From the NCBI GenBank assembly GCA_036496285.1, contig DASXLI010000053.1:52974-116973 (forward strand): a stretch of 64,000 nucleotides of DNA, written 5' to 3'. Source of the stretch: DP-19 sp036496285 (GTDB lineage: Bacteria > Desulfobacterota > Binatia > UTPRO1). Below, piece after piece: positions 7,858 through 17,353 of the stretch. A program made the translations under genes and the position numbers. The notes below the pieces were generated by a model, which saw only the letters and a program-made list of their open reading frames with translations, was not told where the DNA came from and ran no database searches. Each line of letters begins with the position of its first letter. The stretch's first letter is position 1.

Positions 7858-9216
7858 ATGACTGCGGAGCCGATGAATCCGCCGGAGACGGTGGAGACGT
7901 CCGCCGAGCAAGCGTGGCAGCACGCTCGCGCGCTCCTGCTCAGCAAGCTCGGCCAGACCGCCTTCGATCTCGGCGTGAAGCCGCTCCGACTGTTCGCCGC
8001 CGACGCCGAGACGATCCGTCTCGTCGCGCCGAGCACCGCGTCGGCGACATGGATCCAAGCGCACCATCCTGGCGCACTCGAGGACGCGCTCCGCGCCGCC
8101 GGCCTGCCGACGCAGGTGGACATCCTCGGCGACGGGCGGAGCCAGGGCGAGCTCTTCCCGCCGGCTTCGGGGGTCGCACGCCGGGCGCGCATGCGGTTCG
8201 GCTCGCTCCTTCCGCGCTACACATTTGACACCTTCGTGATCGGCGGCAGCAACCAGTTCGCGCACGCCGCCTGCAAGGCCGTCGCGATGCAGCCGGGCAA
8301 TCACTACAACCCGCTCTTCCTGTACGGCGGCGTCGGCCTCGGTAAGACGCACCTCGCGAACGCCATCGGCCACGAGGCGATGGACCGGAACCCCGAGGTG
8401 CGGATCGCCTATCTCAGCGCCGAGACCTTCATGTCGCACCTGATCGCCGCGCTCCGCCGCGACCGCATGGAGGAGTTCAAGGGCGTCTTCCGCCGCATCG
8501 ACGTCCTGATCATCGACGACGTGCAGTTCCTCGCGGCACGCGAGCGCACCCAGGACGAGTTCTTCCACACGTTCAACGCCTTGCATGAGGCGCGCAAGCA
8601 GATCGTCCTGACCTCGGACAAGATTCCGAAGGACATCACCGGCCTCGAGGAGCGCCTGCGGAACCGCTTCGAGTGGGGCCTGATCGCCGACATCCAGCCG
8701 CCCGACATGGAGACCAGGGTCGCGATCCTGCAGAAGAAAGCCGATCTCGACGGCGTCGACCTGCCGCACGACGTCGCGATCTTCCTCGCCTCGCACATCG
8801 ACTCCAACGTGCGCGAGCTCGAGGGCTCGCTCACGAAGCTCCAGGCCTCCGCGTCGCTCTCGAAGACGTCGATCACCGTCGAGTTCGCGCGCACCGTGTT
8901 GCGCGACCTGCTGCGCGAGCGCCGCGCCATCACCATCGAAGGCATCCAGGCCGCCGTATGCGACCACTACCACATCCGTCTCGGTGATCTCCTGTCAAAG
9001 AAGCGCACGCGCAACATCGCCGTGCCTCGCCAGGTCGCGATGTACCTCGCGCGCAAGCTCACGCCCGCGTCATATCCGGCGATCGGCGAGCGCTTCGGCA
9101 AGGATCACTCGACGGCGATCCACGCTCACGAGCAGATCGGCAAGCGGCTCGTCGAGGATGGAAACCTGCGCGCCTCGGTCGAGCAGATCGAGCGCGCCGT
9201 GCAGGGCAAGGCGTGA
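7858..9216 (+). CDS. dnaA: Chromosomal replication initiator DnaA
   Basis: AAA+ initiator that binds DnaA boxes and opens oriC; 452 residues. Domain I (about 15-75) and a short linker precede the core starting at RYTFDTFVIGGSNQFAHAA. Walker A is GGVGLGKTH (about residue 158), Walker B LIIDDVQFL (about 217), and the domain IV DNA-binding signature GERFGKDHSTAIHAHEQI is near residue 412. The ATG at 7858 gives a normal length; an in-frame ATG at 7798 would add 20 residues, and neither has a strong ribosome site. The 142-base gap to the divergent hemL holds no good DnaA box. Confidence 0.98.
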   Translation: MTAEPMNPPETVETSAEQAWQHARALLLSKLGQTAFDLGVKPLRLFAADAETIRLVAPSTASATWIQAHHPGALEDALRAAGLPTQVDILGDGRSQGELFPPASGVARRARMRFGSLLPRYTFDTFVIGGSNQFAHAACKAVAMQPGNHYNPLFLYGGVGLGKTHLANAIGHEAMDRNPEVRIAYLSAETFMSHLIAALRRDRMEEFKGVFRRIDVLIIDDVQFLAARERTQDEFFHTFNALHEARKQIVLTSDKIPKDITGLEERLRNRFEWGLIADIQPPDMETRVAILQKKADLDGVDLPHDVAIFLASHIDSNVRELEGSLTKLQASASLSKTSITVEFARTVLRDLLRERRAITIEGIQAAVCDHYHIRLGDLLSKKRTRNIAVPRQVAMYLARKLTPASYPAIGERFGKDHSTAIHAHEQIGKRLVEDGNLRASVEQIERAVQGKA

Positions 9217-9464
9217 CCTCCCTGTGGACGATTCGTGGATTCGCGTTGGACGCGGCTGTGCAGCGATCGGTGGATAGCCGGCTCGCCAGACGGTCCCACC
9301 GAAGTGGCCGCGCCGTTTCCACATTCCATCCGGCCGGCAACCCGTGGAGCGCCCGACGCTTTTGCGGGTCGCCCCGGGATTTGCACAGGCCCTACTACTA
9401 GTGGTCTTAAATCTCATCTTTCTCCTATAAGAGCGCAGGACCGTCGTAGTAGCGGGAGACGCAC
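9217..9464. other. Candidate replication origin (oriC) between dnaA and dnaN
   Basis: The 248-base spacer holds several 7/9 matches to the DnaA box TTATCCACA: TGTGGACGA at 9223-9231 and GGTGGATAG at 9269-9277 (both minus-strand boxes) and GTTTCCACA at 9315-9323 (plus). CTACTACTA at 9392-9400 reads on the minus strand as three TAG triplets, that is 3'-GAT-5' repeats like DnaA-trios. Directly after it, 9401-9430 has only 10 G+C in 30 bases, a strong AT dip here and a likely unwinding element. GTAGTAG at 9446-9452 is the inverse of CTACTAC at 9392-9398. Location next to dnaA at the strand switch supports the call; no perfect DnaA box is present. Confidence 0.55.
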
Positions 9465-10583
9465 ATGGATCTACGGGTCGAGAAAACGGAGTTCATCCAG
9501 GGGCTGTACCTGACGCAGGGTGTGGTCGAGAAGCGCAACACCCTGCCGATCCTCGCCAACGTCCTGATCGAGTCGAGTGGTGACGAGATCGTGCTGACGG
9601 CGACGGACCTCGAGGTCGGCATACGGCGGAGCTGCAAGGGCAAGATCGCGCGTGCCGGCACCGTCACCTTGAACGCCAGGAAGCTCTACGAGATCGTACG
9701 CGAGCTCCCCGCCGATCAGCTGACGCTGCGCTCGGGTGAGGGCGGCTGGGTCGAGGTGAGCGGCGGCAAGGCCCGCTACCGGATGGTCTCGATGGACCCG
9801 AAGGAGTTCCCGAGCATTCCGGCCGGGACCCCGGCCGCGAAGAAGGGTGGCATCGTCATGACGCTCGCCGCGGGCGCCCTCGGCGAGATGATCGAGAAGA
9901 CCCTCTTCGCCGTCTCGACGGACGAGACGCGCTTGAGCCTCGGTGGCGTCTTCATCGAGAGCGTCGACAAGAACCAGGTGCGCATGGTCGCGACCGACGG
10001 GCACCGGCTGTCGTTCGTCGAGCGCGCCATCAAGGGCGTCGAGATCAAGCCGGGCGTGATCCTTCCGCGCAAGGGCCTGGTCGAAGCGAAGCGGCTGCTC
10101 GAGGACAGCGAAGGCGACGTCACGTTCTCGCTCGCCGGCAACCTCGCGCGCATCGAGCGCGCCGGGGTCGAGCTCTTCATGCGGCTCATCGAAGGGGAAT
10201 TTCCCGACTATCGCCAGGTGATCCCCAAGGAGAGCCGACGGCGGGCCCGCATGGACCGCGAGATGCTCCTTGGAGCGCTTCGTCGCGTGTCGATCCTCTC
10301 GAGCGAGCGCTCGCGCGGCGTGAAGTTCCGCCTCCAGCCGGGTACACTCGAGGTGGTGACGACGAATCCCGACATCGGCGAGGCCCAGGAGGAGCTCGAG
10401 GTCGACTACGCGGGCGATGAGTTCTCGATCGGATTCAACGCCCGCTACCTGCTCGACGTGCTGCAGATCGGCAGCGCCGGGGGCACCGTCGAGCTCGGCC
10501 TGACCGACGAGGTCAGCCCGGGAATCGTGCGTCTCGGAGACGACGAAGGATACTCCTACGTCGTCATGCCGATGCGCTTGTAA
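9465..10583 (+). CDS. dnaN: DNA polymerase III sliding clamp (beta subunit)
   Basis: Ring-shaped dimeric processivity clamp, 372 residues, the usual length. The three repeated clamp domains are visible: the start with QGVVEKRNTLPILANVLIE, the middle with FAVSTDETRLSLGGVFIE and MVATDGHRLSFVE, and the end with the canonical YSYVVMPMRL, part of the binding cleft for polymerase and other partners. GGGAG lies 6 bases before the ATG. It follows the candidate oriC and precedes gyrB. TATAAG at 9426-9431 might serve as a -10 element. Confidence 0.98.
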   Translation: MDLRVEKTEFIQGLYLTQGVVEKRNTLPILANVLIESSGDEIVLTATDLEVGIRRSCKGKIARAGTVTLNARKLYEIVRELPADQLTLRSGEGGWVEVSGGKARYRMVSMDPKEFPSIPAGTPAAKKGGIVMTLAAGALGEMIEKTLFAVSTDETRLSLGGVFIESVDKNQVRMVATDGHRLSFVERAIKGVEIKPGVILPRKGLVEAKRLLEDSEGDVTFSLAGNLARIERAGVELFMRLIEGEFPDYRQVIPKESRRRARMDREMLLGALRRVSILSSERSRGVKFRLQPGTLEVVTTNPDIGEAQEELEVDYAGDEFSIGFNARYLLDVLQIGSAGGTVELGLTDEVSPGIVRLGDDEGYSYVVMPMRL

Positions 10584-10696
10584 CTTGCGAATGTAGCAAG
10601 TGGATTCCCTTTACCCCTGATCCACCTCTTGATAGACTTCTGGCTGCGTATGGGAGGTGGGGTCGGGGGTCCTTTCGTCTCCCGCTTCTAAGTCCA
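10584..10696. other. dnaN-gyrB spacer without recF
   Basis: These 113 bases hold no gene, although recF occupies this place in many bacteria. A small inverted repeat CTTGC/GCAAG lies just after the dnaN stop, and TGATCCACC is a 7/9 DnaA-box-like sequence near 10,618. Nothing stronger is visible. Confidence 0.5.
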
Positions 10697-13120
10697 ATGG
10701 CCAACGACGTGGCAGCCCAAGGCTCGAGCTACAGCGCCGACAACATCAAGGTCCTGGAAGGCCTCGAGGCCGTCCAGAAGCGTCCTGGAATGTACATCGG
10801 TGACACCGGCGAACGGGGTCTCCATCACCTCGTCTTCGAGGTCGTGGACAACGCGATCGACGAGGCGCTGGCCGGCCACTGCACCCGGGTCGATGTCACG
10901 ATCCACGTCGAGAACAGCGTGACGGTCGAGGACGACGGGCGCGGCATCCCGGTCGACATCCACCCGACCGAGGGCATCTCCGCGGCCGAGGTGGTGCTGA
11001 CCAAGCTGCATGCCGGCGGCAAGTTCGACAAAGGCGCGTACCGCGTGTCGGGCGGCCTGCACGGCGTCGGGGTCTCGGTGGTGAACGCGCTCTCCGAGTA
11101 TCTGGAGGTCGAGATCAAGCGCGACGGCAAGGTCTACTTCCAGCGCTTCCGCCGCGGCAAGCCCGACGAGCGCCTGCGCGAGACCGGCACGACGCAGCAG
11201 CGCGGCACCAAGGTCACCTTCAAGCCCGATCCGCTGATCTTCGAGACCTTGGATTTCAGCTTCGACACGCTGTCGCAGCGCCTGCGCGAGCTCGCCTTCT
11301 TGAACCAGGGCGTCGAGATCACGATCCAGGACGAGCGCGACCAGAAGCGCCACGAGTTCCACTACCGTGGTGGCATCGTCGAGTTCGTCGGGCACCTGAG
11401 CCGCACGAAGACGCCGATCCACAACGTCATCTACATCGAGGGCGAACGCGAGGGCGTCGAGATCCAGATCGCGCTGCAGTGGAACGAGGGCTACAGCGAG
11501 AGCGTCTACCCCTTCGCCAACAACATCAACACGACCGAGGGCGGCACGCACCTCGTCGGGCTGAAGTCGGCGCTGACGCGTACCATCAACGCCTACGCCA
11601 CCTCCGCCAACTTCGTGAAGCGCGACGACGAGGCGTTGCAGGGCGACGACTGCCGTGAGGGCCTGACGGCCGTCATCGCGGTGAAGGTTCCCGAGCCGCA
11701 GTTCGAGGGGCAGACCAAGACCAAGCTCGGCAACAGCGAGGTGAAGGGAATCGTCGAGGCGCTCGTCAACGACAAGCTCGGCGCCTACTTCGAAAAGAAC
11801 CCCGGCGACGCGAAGCGCATCGTGCAGAAGGGGCTCGAGGCCGCGCGCGTGCGCGAGGCCACGCGCAAGGCGAAGGAGCTCGCCCGCCGCAAGGGCGCCC
11901 TCGATTCCGGCTCGCTCCCCGGCAAGCTCGCCGACTGCCAGGAGCGCGATCCGCAGCTCTCCGAGCTCTACATCGTCGAGGGCGATTCCGCCGGCGGCTC
12001 GGCCAAGCAGGGCCGCGACCGCAAGAACCAGGCGATCCTCCCGCTGCGCGGCAAGATCCTGAACGTCGAGAAGGCGCGCTTCGACAAGATGCTCTCCTCG
12101 CAGGAGATTCGCGTCCTCATCACCGCGATGGGCGCGGGCATCGGCAAGGAGGAGCAGGACCTCTCGAAGCTGCGCTACCACACGATCGTGATCATGACCG
12201 ACGCGGACGTCGACGGCTCGCACATCCGGACCTTGCTACTGACGTTCTTCTACCGCCAGTACGTCGATCTCATCGACAAGGGCTATCTCTACATCGCGCA
12301 ACCGCCGCTCTTCAAAGTCCGCAAGGGCAAGCAGGAGACGTACCTCAAGGACGAGACGGCACTGGAAGATCACCTGGTCGAGCTCGGCACCCAGGACGTG
12401 CGCCTCGAGTCGAACGGCGCGAGCCTGACCGGTATCCCGCTGAAGGGCCTCGTGAAGCGCGCCATCCGTTTCGAGAAGATCATGGACGTAGTGGCGCGGA
12501 AGAAGCGTCAGCGCCACGTCGTCGGCGCGCTCGCGGCGCTCGAGAGCGAGCCGCCGGAATGGCTGCGCGACACCGCCAGCGTGACGCGCGTTGCCGAGGC
12601 CGTGCGCGCCCACCTCGAGACCGCCGCGCCGGAGCAGCTGCCGCTCAGCCACACCTGCGAGGTCGACGTCGAGCACAACACGCAGCGCGTCACCTTCGTC
12701 ACCCGTACGAACGGCGGCGGCTCGCGCACCGTCATCGACATGGAGTTCTGCCTGTCGCCCGAGTTCGAGGAGCTGCGCCGTCTCGCCGGCGAGCTGCGCG
12801 CCGCGGGCGCGCCGCCGTACCGCCTGACGGCGGGCGAGCGTGTGCTCGAGGCCGGGTCGCTGCGCGAGGTCGTTGACGACATCGTGCAGGACGCGCGCAA
12901 GGGTCTCGCCATCCAACGCTACAAGGGCCTCGGCGAGATGAACCCGTCCCAGCTCTGGGAGACGACGATGAACCCGGAGACGCGCACGTTCCTCCAGGTG
13001 AAGCTCTCCGACGCCTACACGGCCGACCAGATCTTCTCGACGCTCATGGGTGACGAGGTCGAGCCCCGCCGCAGGTTCATCGAGGCCAACGCCCTCGACG
13101 TGAAGAACCTCGACGTCTGA
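10697..13120 (+). CDS. gyrB: DNA gyrase subunit B
   Basis: ATPase subunit of the type IIA topoisomerase that introduces negative supercoils; 807 residues. The GHKL ATPase site shows EVVDNAIDEALAG and DDGRGIPVD, plus GGLHGVGVSVVNALS for the ATP lid. The TOPRIM metal site is EGDSAGGSAKQGRDR (about residue 428) with DADVDGSHIRTL (about 500). The C-terminal signature QRYKGLGEMNPSQLWETTM is present. Length matches GyrB proteins that carry the proteobacterial-type C-terminal insert. It is followed after 2 bases by gyrA, so the two subunits are almost certainly co-translated. Confidence 0.98.
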   Translation: MANDVAAQGSSYSADNIKVLEGLEAVQKRPGMYIGDTGERGLHHLVFEVVDNAIDEALAGHCTRVDVTIHVENSVTVEDDGRGIPVDIHPTEGISAAEVVLTKLHAGGKFDKGAYRVSGGLHGVGVSVVNALSEYLEVEIKRDGKVYFQRFRRGKPDERLRETGTTQQRGTKVTFKPDPLIFETLDFSFDTLSQRLRELAFLNQGVEITIQDERDQKRHEFHYRGGIVEFVGHLSRTKTPIHNVIYIEGEREGVEIQIALQWNEGYSESVYPFANNINTTEGGTHLVGLKSALTRTINAYATSANFVKRDDEALQGDDCREGLTAVIAVKVPEPQFEGQTKTKLGNSEVKGIVEALVNDKLGAYFEKNPGDAKRIVQKGLEAARVREATRKAKELARRKGALDSGSLPGKLADCQERDPQLSELYIVEGDSAGGSAKQGRDRKNQAILPLRGKILNVEKARFDKMLSSQEIRVLITAMGAGIGKEEQDLSKLRYHTIVIMTDADVDGSHIRTLLLTFFYRQYVDLIDKGYLYIAQPPLFKVRKGKQETYLKDETALEDHLVELGTQDVRLESNGASLTGIPLKGLVKRAIRFEKIMDVVARKKRQRHVVGALAALESEPPEWLRDTASVTRVAEAVRAHLETAAPEQLPLSHTCEVDVEHNTQRVTFVTRTNGGGSRTVIDMEFCLSPEFEELRRLAGELRAAGAPPYRLTAGERVLEAGSLREVVDDIVQDARKGLAIQRYKGLGEMNPSQLWETTMNPETRTFLQVKLSDAYTADQIFSTLMGDEVEPRRRFIEANALDVKNLDV

Positions 13121-13122
13121 TC

Positions 13123-15618
13123 GTGCACAAGATCCCCGTCAACATCGAAGACGAGATGAAGCAGTCCTTCATGGACTACGCGATGAGTGTCATCATCGCG
13201 CGGGCCCTGCCGGACGTGCGCGACGGGATGAAGCCCGTGCATCGGCGCGTGCTGTACACGATGTACGAGCTCGGCAACGAGTGGAACCGGGCGTACAAGA
13301 AGTCGGCGCGCGTCGTCGGCGACGTGCTCGGCAAGTACCACCCGCACGGCGACACGGCGGTCTACGACACGATCGTCCGCATGGCGCAGGACTTCTCGCT
13401 GCGCTACCCGCTGGTCGACGGTCAGGGCAACTTCGGCTCCGTCGACGGCGATCCCGCGGCGGCCATGCGCTACACGGAAGTGCGCATGACGCGCATCGCC
13501 AGCGAGCTGATCGCCGACATCGACAAGGAGACGGTCGACTTCGTTCCGAACTACGACGAGACGCTGCGCGAGCCGCTGGTCCTGCCCAGCCGGCTGCCGA
13601 ATCTGCTCGTGAACGGTTCCACCGGCATCGCAGTCGGCATGACCACGAACATCCCGCCGCACAACCTGAGCGAGGTCATCGACGGCACGATCGCGCTGAT
13701 CGAGAAGCCCGACATCACCGTCCGCGAGCTCATGCAGTACATCCCCGGCCCCGACTTCCCGACGGCCGGCACGATCCACGGCCGGGGGGCCATCCGCGAG
13801 GCCTACGAGACCGGCAAGGGCGTGCTGCAGATCCGGGCGCGCGCCGCAACCGAGATCGACAAGAAGAGCGGACGCGCCAGCATCATCGTCACCGAGATCC
13901 CGTTCCAGGTGAACAAGGCCCGCCTCATCGAGCGCATCGCCGAGCTGGTGAACGAGAAGCGCATCGACGGCATCTCGGATCTGCGCGACGAGTCCGACCG
14001 CGATGGCATGCGCATCGTCGTCGAGCTGAAGCGCGACGCGGTGCCCGAGATCGTGCTGAACCAGCTCTACAAGCTCACCCCGATGCAGGACTCGTTCGGC
14101 ATCATCATGCTCGCGATCGTCGACGGCCGTCCGCGCCAGCTCGATCTGAAGCAGATGCTGCACTACTTCGTCCTGCACCGGGTGGAGGTCGTGACCCGGC
14201 GGACGGTCTTCGAGCTGCGCAAGGCCGAGGAGCGGCTGCACATCCTCGAGGGCCTGCGCATCGCGCTCGAGAACCTCGACGCCGTGATCCGGCTGATCCG
14301 CGCCGCCAAGGACCCCGGGACGGCCAAGACCGGCCTGCGCGACCAGTTCGGTCTCTCCGACGTCCAGGCGCAGGCGATCCTCGACATGCGCCTGCAGCGC
14401 CTCACCAACCTCGAGCGCGACAAGATCCTCGAGGAGCACCGCGAGACGGTGGCGGAGATCGCCCGCCTGAAGACCATCCTCGCCGACGAGGGCGAGGTCT
14501 ACGCCATCATCGTCGCGGAGCTGCGTGAGGTGAAGAAGAGCTTCGGCGACGCCCGCCGCACCGAGATCCACGACGCCACCACCGAGATCTCGATCGAGGA
14601 CATGATCGTCGAAGAGGACATGGTGGTGACGATCTCGCACGAGGGCTACATCAAGCGGAACCCCGTGTCGCTCTACCGCGCGCAGCGCCGCGGCGGGAAG
14701 GGCAAGATCGGCGCGACCACGCGCGAGGAGGACTTCGTCGAGCACCTCTTCGTGGCCTCCACCCACAGCTACATCATGTTCTTCACGACGGTCGGCAAGG
14801 TGTACTGGATCAAGGTGCACGAGGTGCCGCAGGCGGGCCGCGCCGCCCGCGGCAAGGCGATCGTCAATCTCCTCACGCTGCAGGCGGGCGAGAAGGTCTC
14901 GGCCTTCCTGCCGGTGCGCGAGTTCCAGGAGAACCGCTTCGTCTTCTTCGCCACCAAGAAGGGCGTCGTGAAGAAGACTGACCTCATGGCGTACGCGCAC
15001 CCACGCCCGTCGGGCATCATCGCAATCAACCTCGACGAGAACGACGAGGTGATCGGCGTCCGCCTGACCGACGGCAGCCAGGAGATCCTCCTCTCCACCC
15101 GCACGGGGCAGTCGATCCGCTTCAAGGAGGAGGACGTCCGCAGCATGGGCCGCGGCGCTGGCGGCGTGAAGGGCATCACGCTCGAGGCCGACGACGAGGT
15201 CGTCAGCCTCGAGATCCTGAGCGAGGGCGCGAGCGTCCTCACCGCCTCCGAGAACGGCTACGGCAAGCGTACCGAGGTAGCCGAGTACCGCGTCCAGTCG
15301 CGCGGCGGGAAGGGCATCATCACCATGAAGACGACCGACCGCACCGGCCGGGTCGTCGGCGTGCAGCAGGTGACGGACGAGGACAACCTCATGCTGGTGA
15401 CGAGCAATGGCAAGATCATCCGCCTGCGCGTCGCCGACATCCGCGTCATCGGCCGCAACACCCAGGGGGTCCGCCTGATCGATCCGGAGGCCGGCGAGCG
15501 CGTCGTGAGCCTCGCCCGGCTGGCCGAGCGCGAGGACGACGACGACGAGTCGTCGACGCCGCCGGTGGAGCCGGACGCGGCCCCCGACGACGGCACACCC
15601 GAGCCCGCAGGCGAGTAG
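13123..15618 (+). CDS. gyrA: DNA gyrase subunit A
   Basis: DNA cleavage and religation subunit, 831 residues. The active-site Tyr is Y117 in PAAAMRYTEV. In the quinolone-resistance region HPHGDTAVYD, the residue matching E. coli Ser83 is Thr78, and the Asp87 match is Asp82. The C-terminal wrapping domain contains the GyrA box QRRGGKG (about residue 521), which separates gyrase from topoisomerase IV, plus a diverged copy QSRGGKG. The tail is very acidic (runs of Asp and Glu), a known modulator of DNA wrapping. Start is a GTG 2 bases after the gyrB stop. It is convergent with the PadR gene. Confidence 0.98.
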   Translation: MHKIPVNIEDEMKQSFMDYAMSVIIARALPDVRDGMKPVHRRVLYTMYELGNEWNRAYKKSARVVGDVLGKYHPHGDTAVYDTIVRMAQDFSLRYPLVDGQGNFGSVDGDPAAAMRYTEVRMTRIASELIADIDKETVDFVPNYDETLREPLVLPSRLPNLLVNGSTGIAVGMTTNIPPHNLSEVIDGTIALIEKPDITVRELMQYIPGPDFPTAGTIHGRGAIREAYETGKGVLQIRARAATEIDKKSGRASIIVTEIPFQVNKARLIERIAELVNEKRIDGISDLRDESDRDGMRIVVELKRDAVPEIVLNQLYKLTPMQDSFGIIMLAIVDGRPRQLDLKQMLHYFVLHRVEVVTRRTVFELRKAEERLHILEGLRIALENLDAVIRLIRAAKDPGTAKTGLRDQFGLSDVQAQAILDMRLQRLTNLERDKILEEHRETVAEIARLKTILADEGEVYAIIVAELREVKKSFGDARRTEIHDATTEISIEDMIVEEDMVVTISHEGYIKRNPVSLYRAQRRGGKGKIGATTREEDFVEHLFVASTHSYIMFFTTVGKVYWIKVHEVPQAGRAARGKAIVNLLTLQAGEKVSAFLPVREFQENRFVFFATKKGVVKKTDLMAYAHPRPSGIIAINLDENDEVIGVRLTDGSQEILLSTRTGQSIRFKEEDVRSMGRGAGGVKGITLEADDEVVSLEILSEGASVLTASENGYGKRTEVAEYRVQSRGGKGIITMKTTDRTGRVVGVQQVTDEDNLMLVTSNGKIIRLRVADIRVIGRNTQGVRLIDPEAGERVVSLARLAEREDDDDESSTPPVEPDAAPDDGTPEPAGE

Positions 15619-15645
15619 ACGCGGCAGCCGGAAGGCGCCGCGCGC

Positions 15646-16215
15646 TCAGCCGCGCTGCACCTTCGGGCGCTGCTCCTCGTCGTACTGGTGCAGCAGCTCC
15701 ATCGCCTCGTCGCACCACTCGACGTAGGTGCGCGCGTGGCGGATGCCGCGCAGGAGCGTCAGGTAGGCGCCGAGCCGCATGCGGTTGGCGGTGACCGCGC
15801 CGCTCCGCAGGAAGCGCTCGAGCTCCTGGTACTTCTGCAGCCGCGCCCGGTAGAGCTCACGGTGGCGGGTGAGGAGGTCGACCGCCTCCTCGGGCTCGAG
15901 GAGGCCCGACGAGAACATCTTCAACATCATCTCGTCCTTCACCCGCTGGGTCTTCGGCGGCAGGCGGAGCCAGGCGAGCAGCGCTTGCCGGCCCTGCTCG
16001 CTCATCGAGTAGATCTTCTTGGTCGGACGGCCGCGCTGCTCGACGCTCCGGTGGGTGACGTCGCCGTTGCGCTCGAGCCGCGCCAGCTCCTTGTAGATCT
16101 GCGGATGGCTCGCATGCCAGAAATAGCCGACCGAGCCGTCAAAGAGCTTCATGAGCTCGTAGCCGCTCAGGGGATCGTGCGCGAGCAGGCTGAGTATGGC
16201 GTACCTGAGGGACAC
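15646..16215 (-). CDS. PadR-family transcriptional regulator
   Basis: Winged-helix regulator of 189 residues. The N-terminal PadR domain reads SLRYAILSLLAHDPLSGYEL then HASHPQIYKELARLERNGDV and GRPTKKIYSMSEQGR. The C-terminal half is the helical PadR_C (VirR-type) dimerisation region. The start is the GTG at 16215, with AAGGAGG 6 bases upstream; the longer frame adds an unlikely basic stretch. It is divergent from gpsA across 107 bases that contain small inverted repeats (CCCGG-atg-CCGGG near 16,255 and GGCCCG/CGGGCC at 16,307-16,322), possible autoregulatory sites. Effector and targets are unknown. Confidence 0.9.
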   Translation of the reverse strand: MSLRYAILSLLAHDPLSGYELMKLFDGSVGYFWHASHPQIYKELARLERNGDVTHRSVEQRGRPTKKIYSMSEQGRQALLAWLRLPPKTQRVKDEMMLKMFSSGLLEPEEAVDLLTRHRELYRARLQKYQELERFLRSGAVTANRMRLGAYLTLLRGIRHARTYVEWCDEAMELLHQYDEEQRPKVQRG

Positions 16216-16322
16216 CCGTCGCCTCCTTGGGTGATGCCGGTGTTGCGTCGATACCCCGGATGCCGGGATTGTCGCAACCAAAAAGTGGGGGGAGTCGGCC
16301 CGTTTGCGGGCCCCGGGGCGAT

Positions 16323-17345
16323 GTGAGACACCCGCACCCGGTGGCGACGATCGCGGTGATCGGCGCGGGAAGCTGGGGAACCGCGCTGGCGAAGATCTTC
16401 TGCGAGTCCGGGCACGACGTCACGCTCTGGGCGCACGGCGCGGAGGCGGCGCGCGCGATCGCCGAGCGGCGCGAAAACACGCCCTATTTGCCCGGCTTCG
16501 TGCTGCCGACGGCGCTGCGCGTCACGAACGAACTGGCCGAGGCCGTACCGGGCCGCGAGATCCTGGTGTCGGTCAGCCCGTCCCACGTCGTGCGCGAGGT
16601 CATGACCGAGGCCCTCCGCCACGCCGGCGGATCGCCGTACCTCGTCACCGCGTCGAAGGGCATCGAGGAAGGCACGCTCCTCACGATGGCGGGCGTCCTC
16701 GAGGAGGTCGGCGGCGCCGGGGCGGCGTCGCGCGTCGCGGCGCTCTCCGGCCCGAGCTTCGCCCGCGAGGTCGCGGGCGGCATTCCGACGGCAGTGACGG
16801 TCGCGGCGCGCGAGCGCGCGGTGAGCACCACGCTCCAGGCGATGTTCAACACGCCCGCGTTTCGTGTGTACTCGTCGGAGGACCTCCCCGGGGTCGAGAT
16901 CGGCGGCGCGGTGAAGAACGTGATCGCGGTCGCCGCCGGGGTGAGCGACGGCCTCGGCTTCGGCTTCAACACGCGCGCGGCGCTCATCACCCGCGGCATC
17001 GCCGAGACCGCGCGGCTCGGCATGGCGATGCACGCCGACCCCCTCACCCTCTCCGGGCTTGCGGGACTCGGCGACCTGGTGTTGACCTGCACCGGGGATC
17101 TCAGCCGCAACCGGACCGTCGGTCTCCGGCTCGGACGCGGCGAGGCGCTCGCCGACATCCTGGCCGACATGAAGATGGTGGCGGAGGGCGTGAAGAACAC
17201 ACGCACCGTCCGGGCCCTGGCAGCCAAGATGGGCGTCGAGATGCCGATCACCGAGCAGATGTATGCGATGCTGTACGAGCAGAAGCCGCCTCGGCATGTC
17301 GTGAGCGAGCTGATGGGGCGCGGCCCGAAACCCGAGTTCAGATAG
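16323..17345 (+). CDS. gpsA: Glycerol-3-phosphate dehydrogenase [NAD(P)+]
   Basis: Cytosolic enzyme reducing dihydroxyacetone phosphate to sn-glycerol-3-phosphate for phospholipid synthesis; 340 residues. The Rossmann motif is IAVIGAGSWGTALAKIF near the N-terminus. The middle contains ALSGPSFAREVAGG, and the catalytic Lys is in GGAVKNVIAVAAGVSDGLG, followed by FNTRAALITRGIAE, all hallmark positions. I chose the GTG at 16323; a second GTG at 16341 is also possible, and neither has a strong ribosome site. The frame is open further upstream only from a TTG that would run through the PadR promoter region. Confidence 0.96.
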   Translation: MRHPHPVATIAVIGAGSWGTALAKIFCESGHDVTLWAHGAEAARAIAERRENTPYLPGFVLPTALRVTNELAEAVPGREILVSVSPSHVVREVMTEALRHAGGSPYLVTASKGIEEGTLLTMAGVLEEVGGAGAASRVAALSGPSFAREVAGGIPTAVTVAARERAVSTTLQAMFNTPAFRVYSSEDLPGVEIGGAVKNVIAVAAGVSDGLGFGFNTRAALITRGIAETARLGMAMHADPLTLSGLAGLGDLVLTCTGDLSRNRTVGLRLGRGEALADILADMKMVAEGVKNTRTVRALAAKMGVEMPITEQMYAMLYEQKPPRHVVSELMGRGPKPEFR

Positions 17346-17353
17346 GAGAGACG

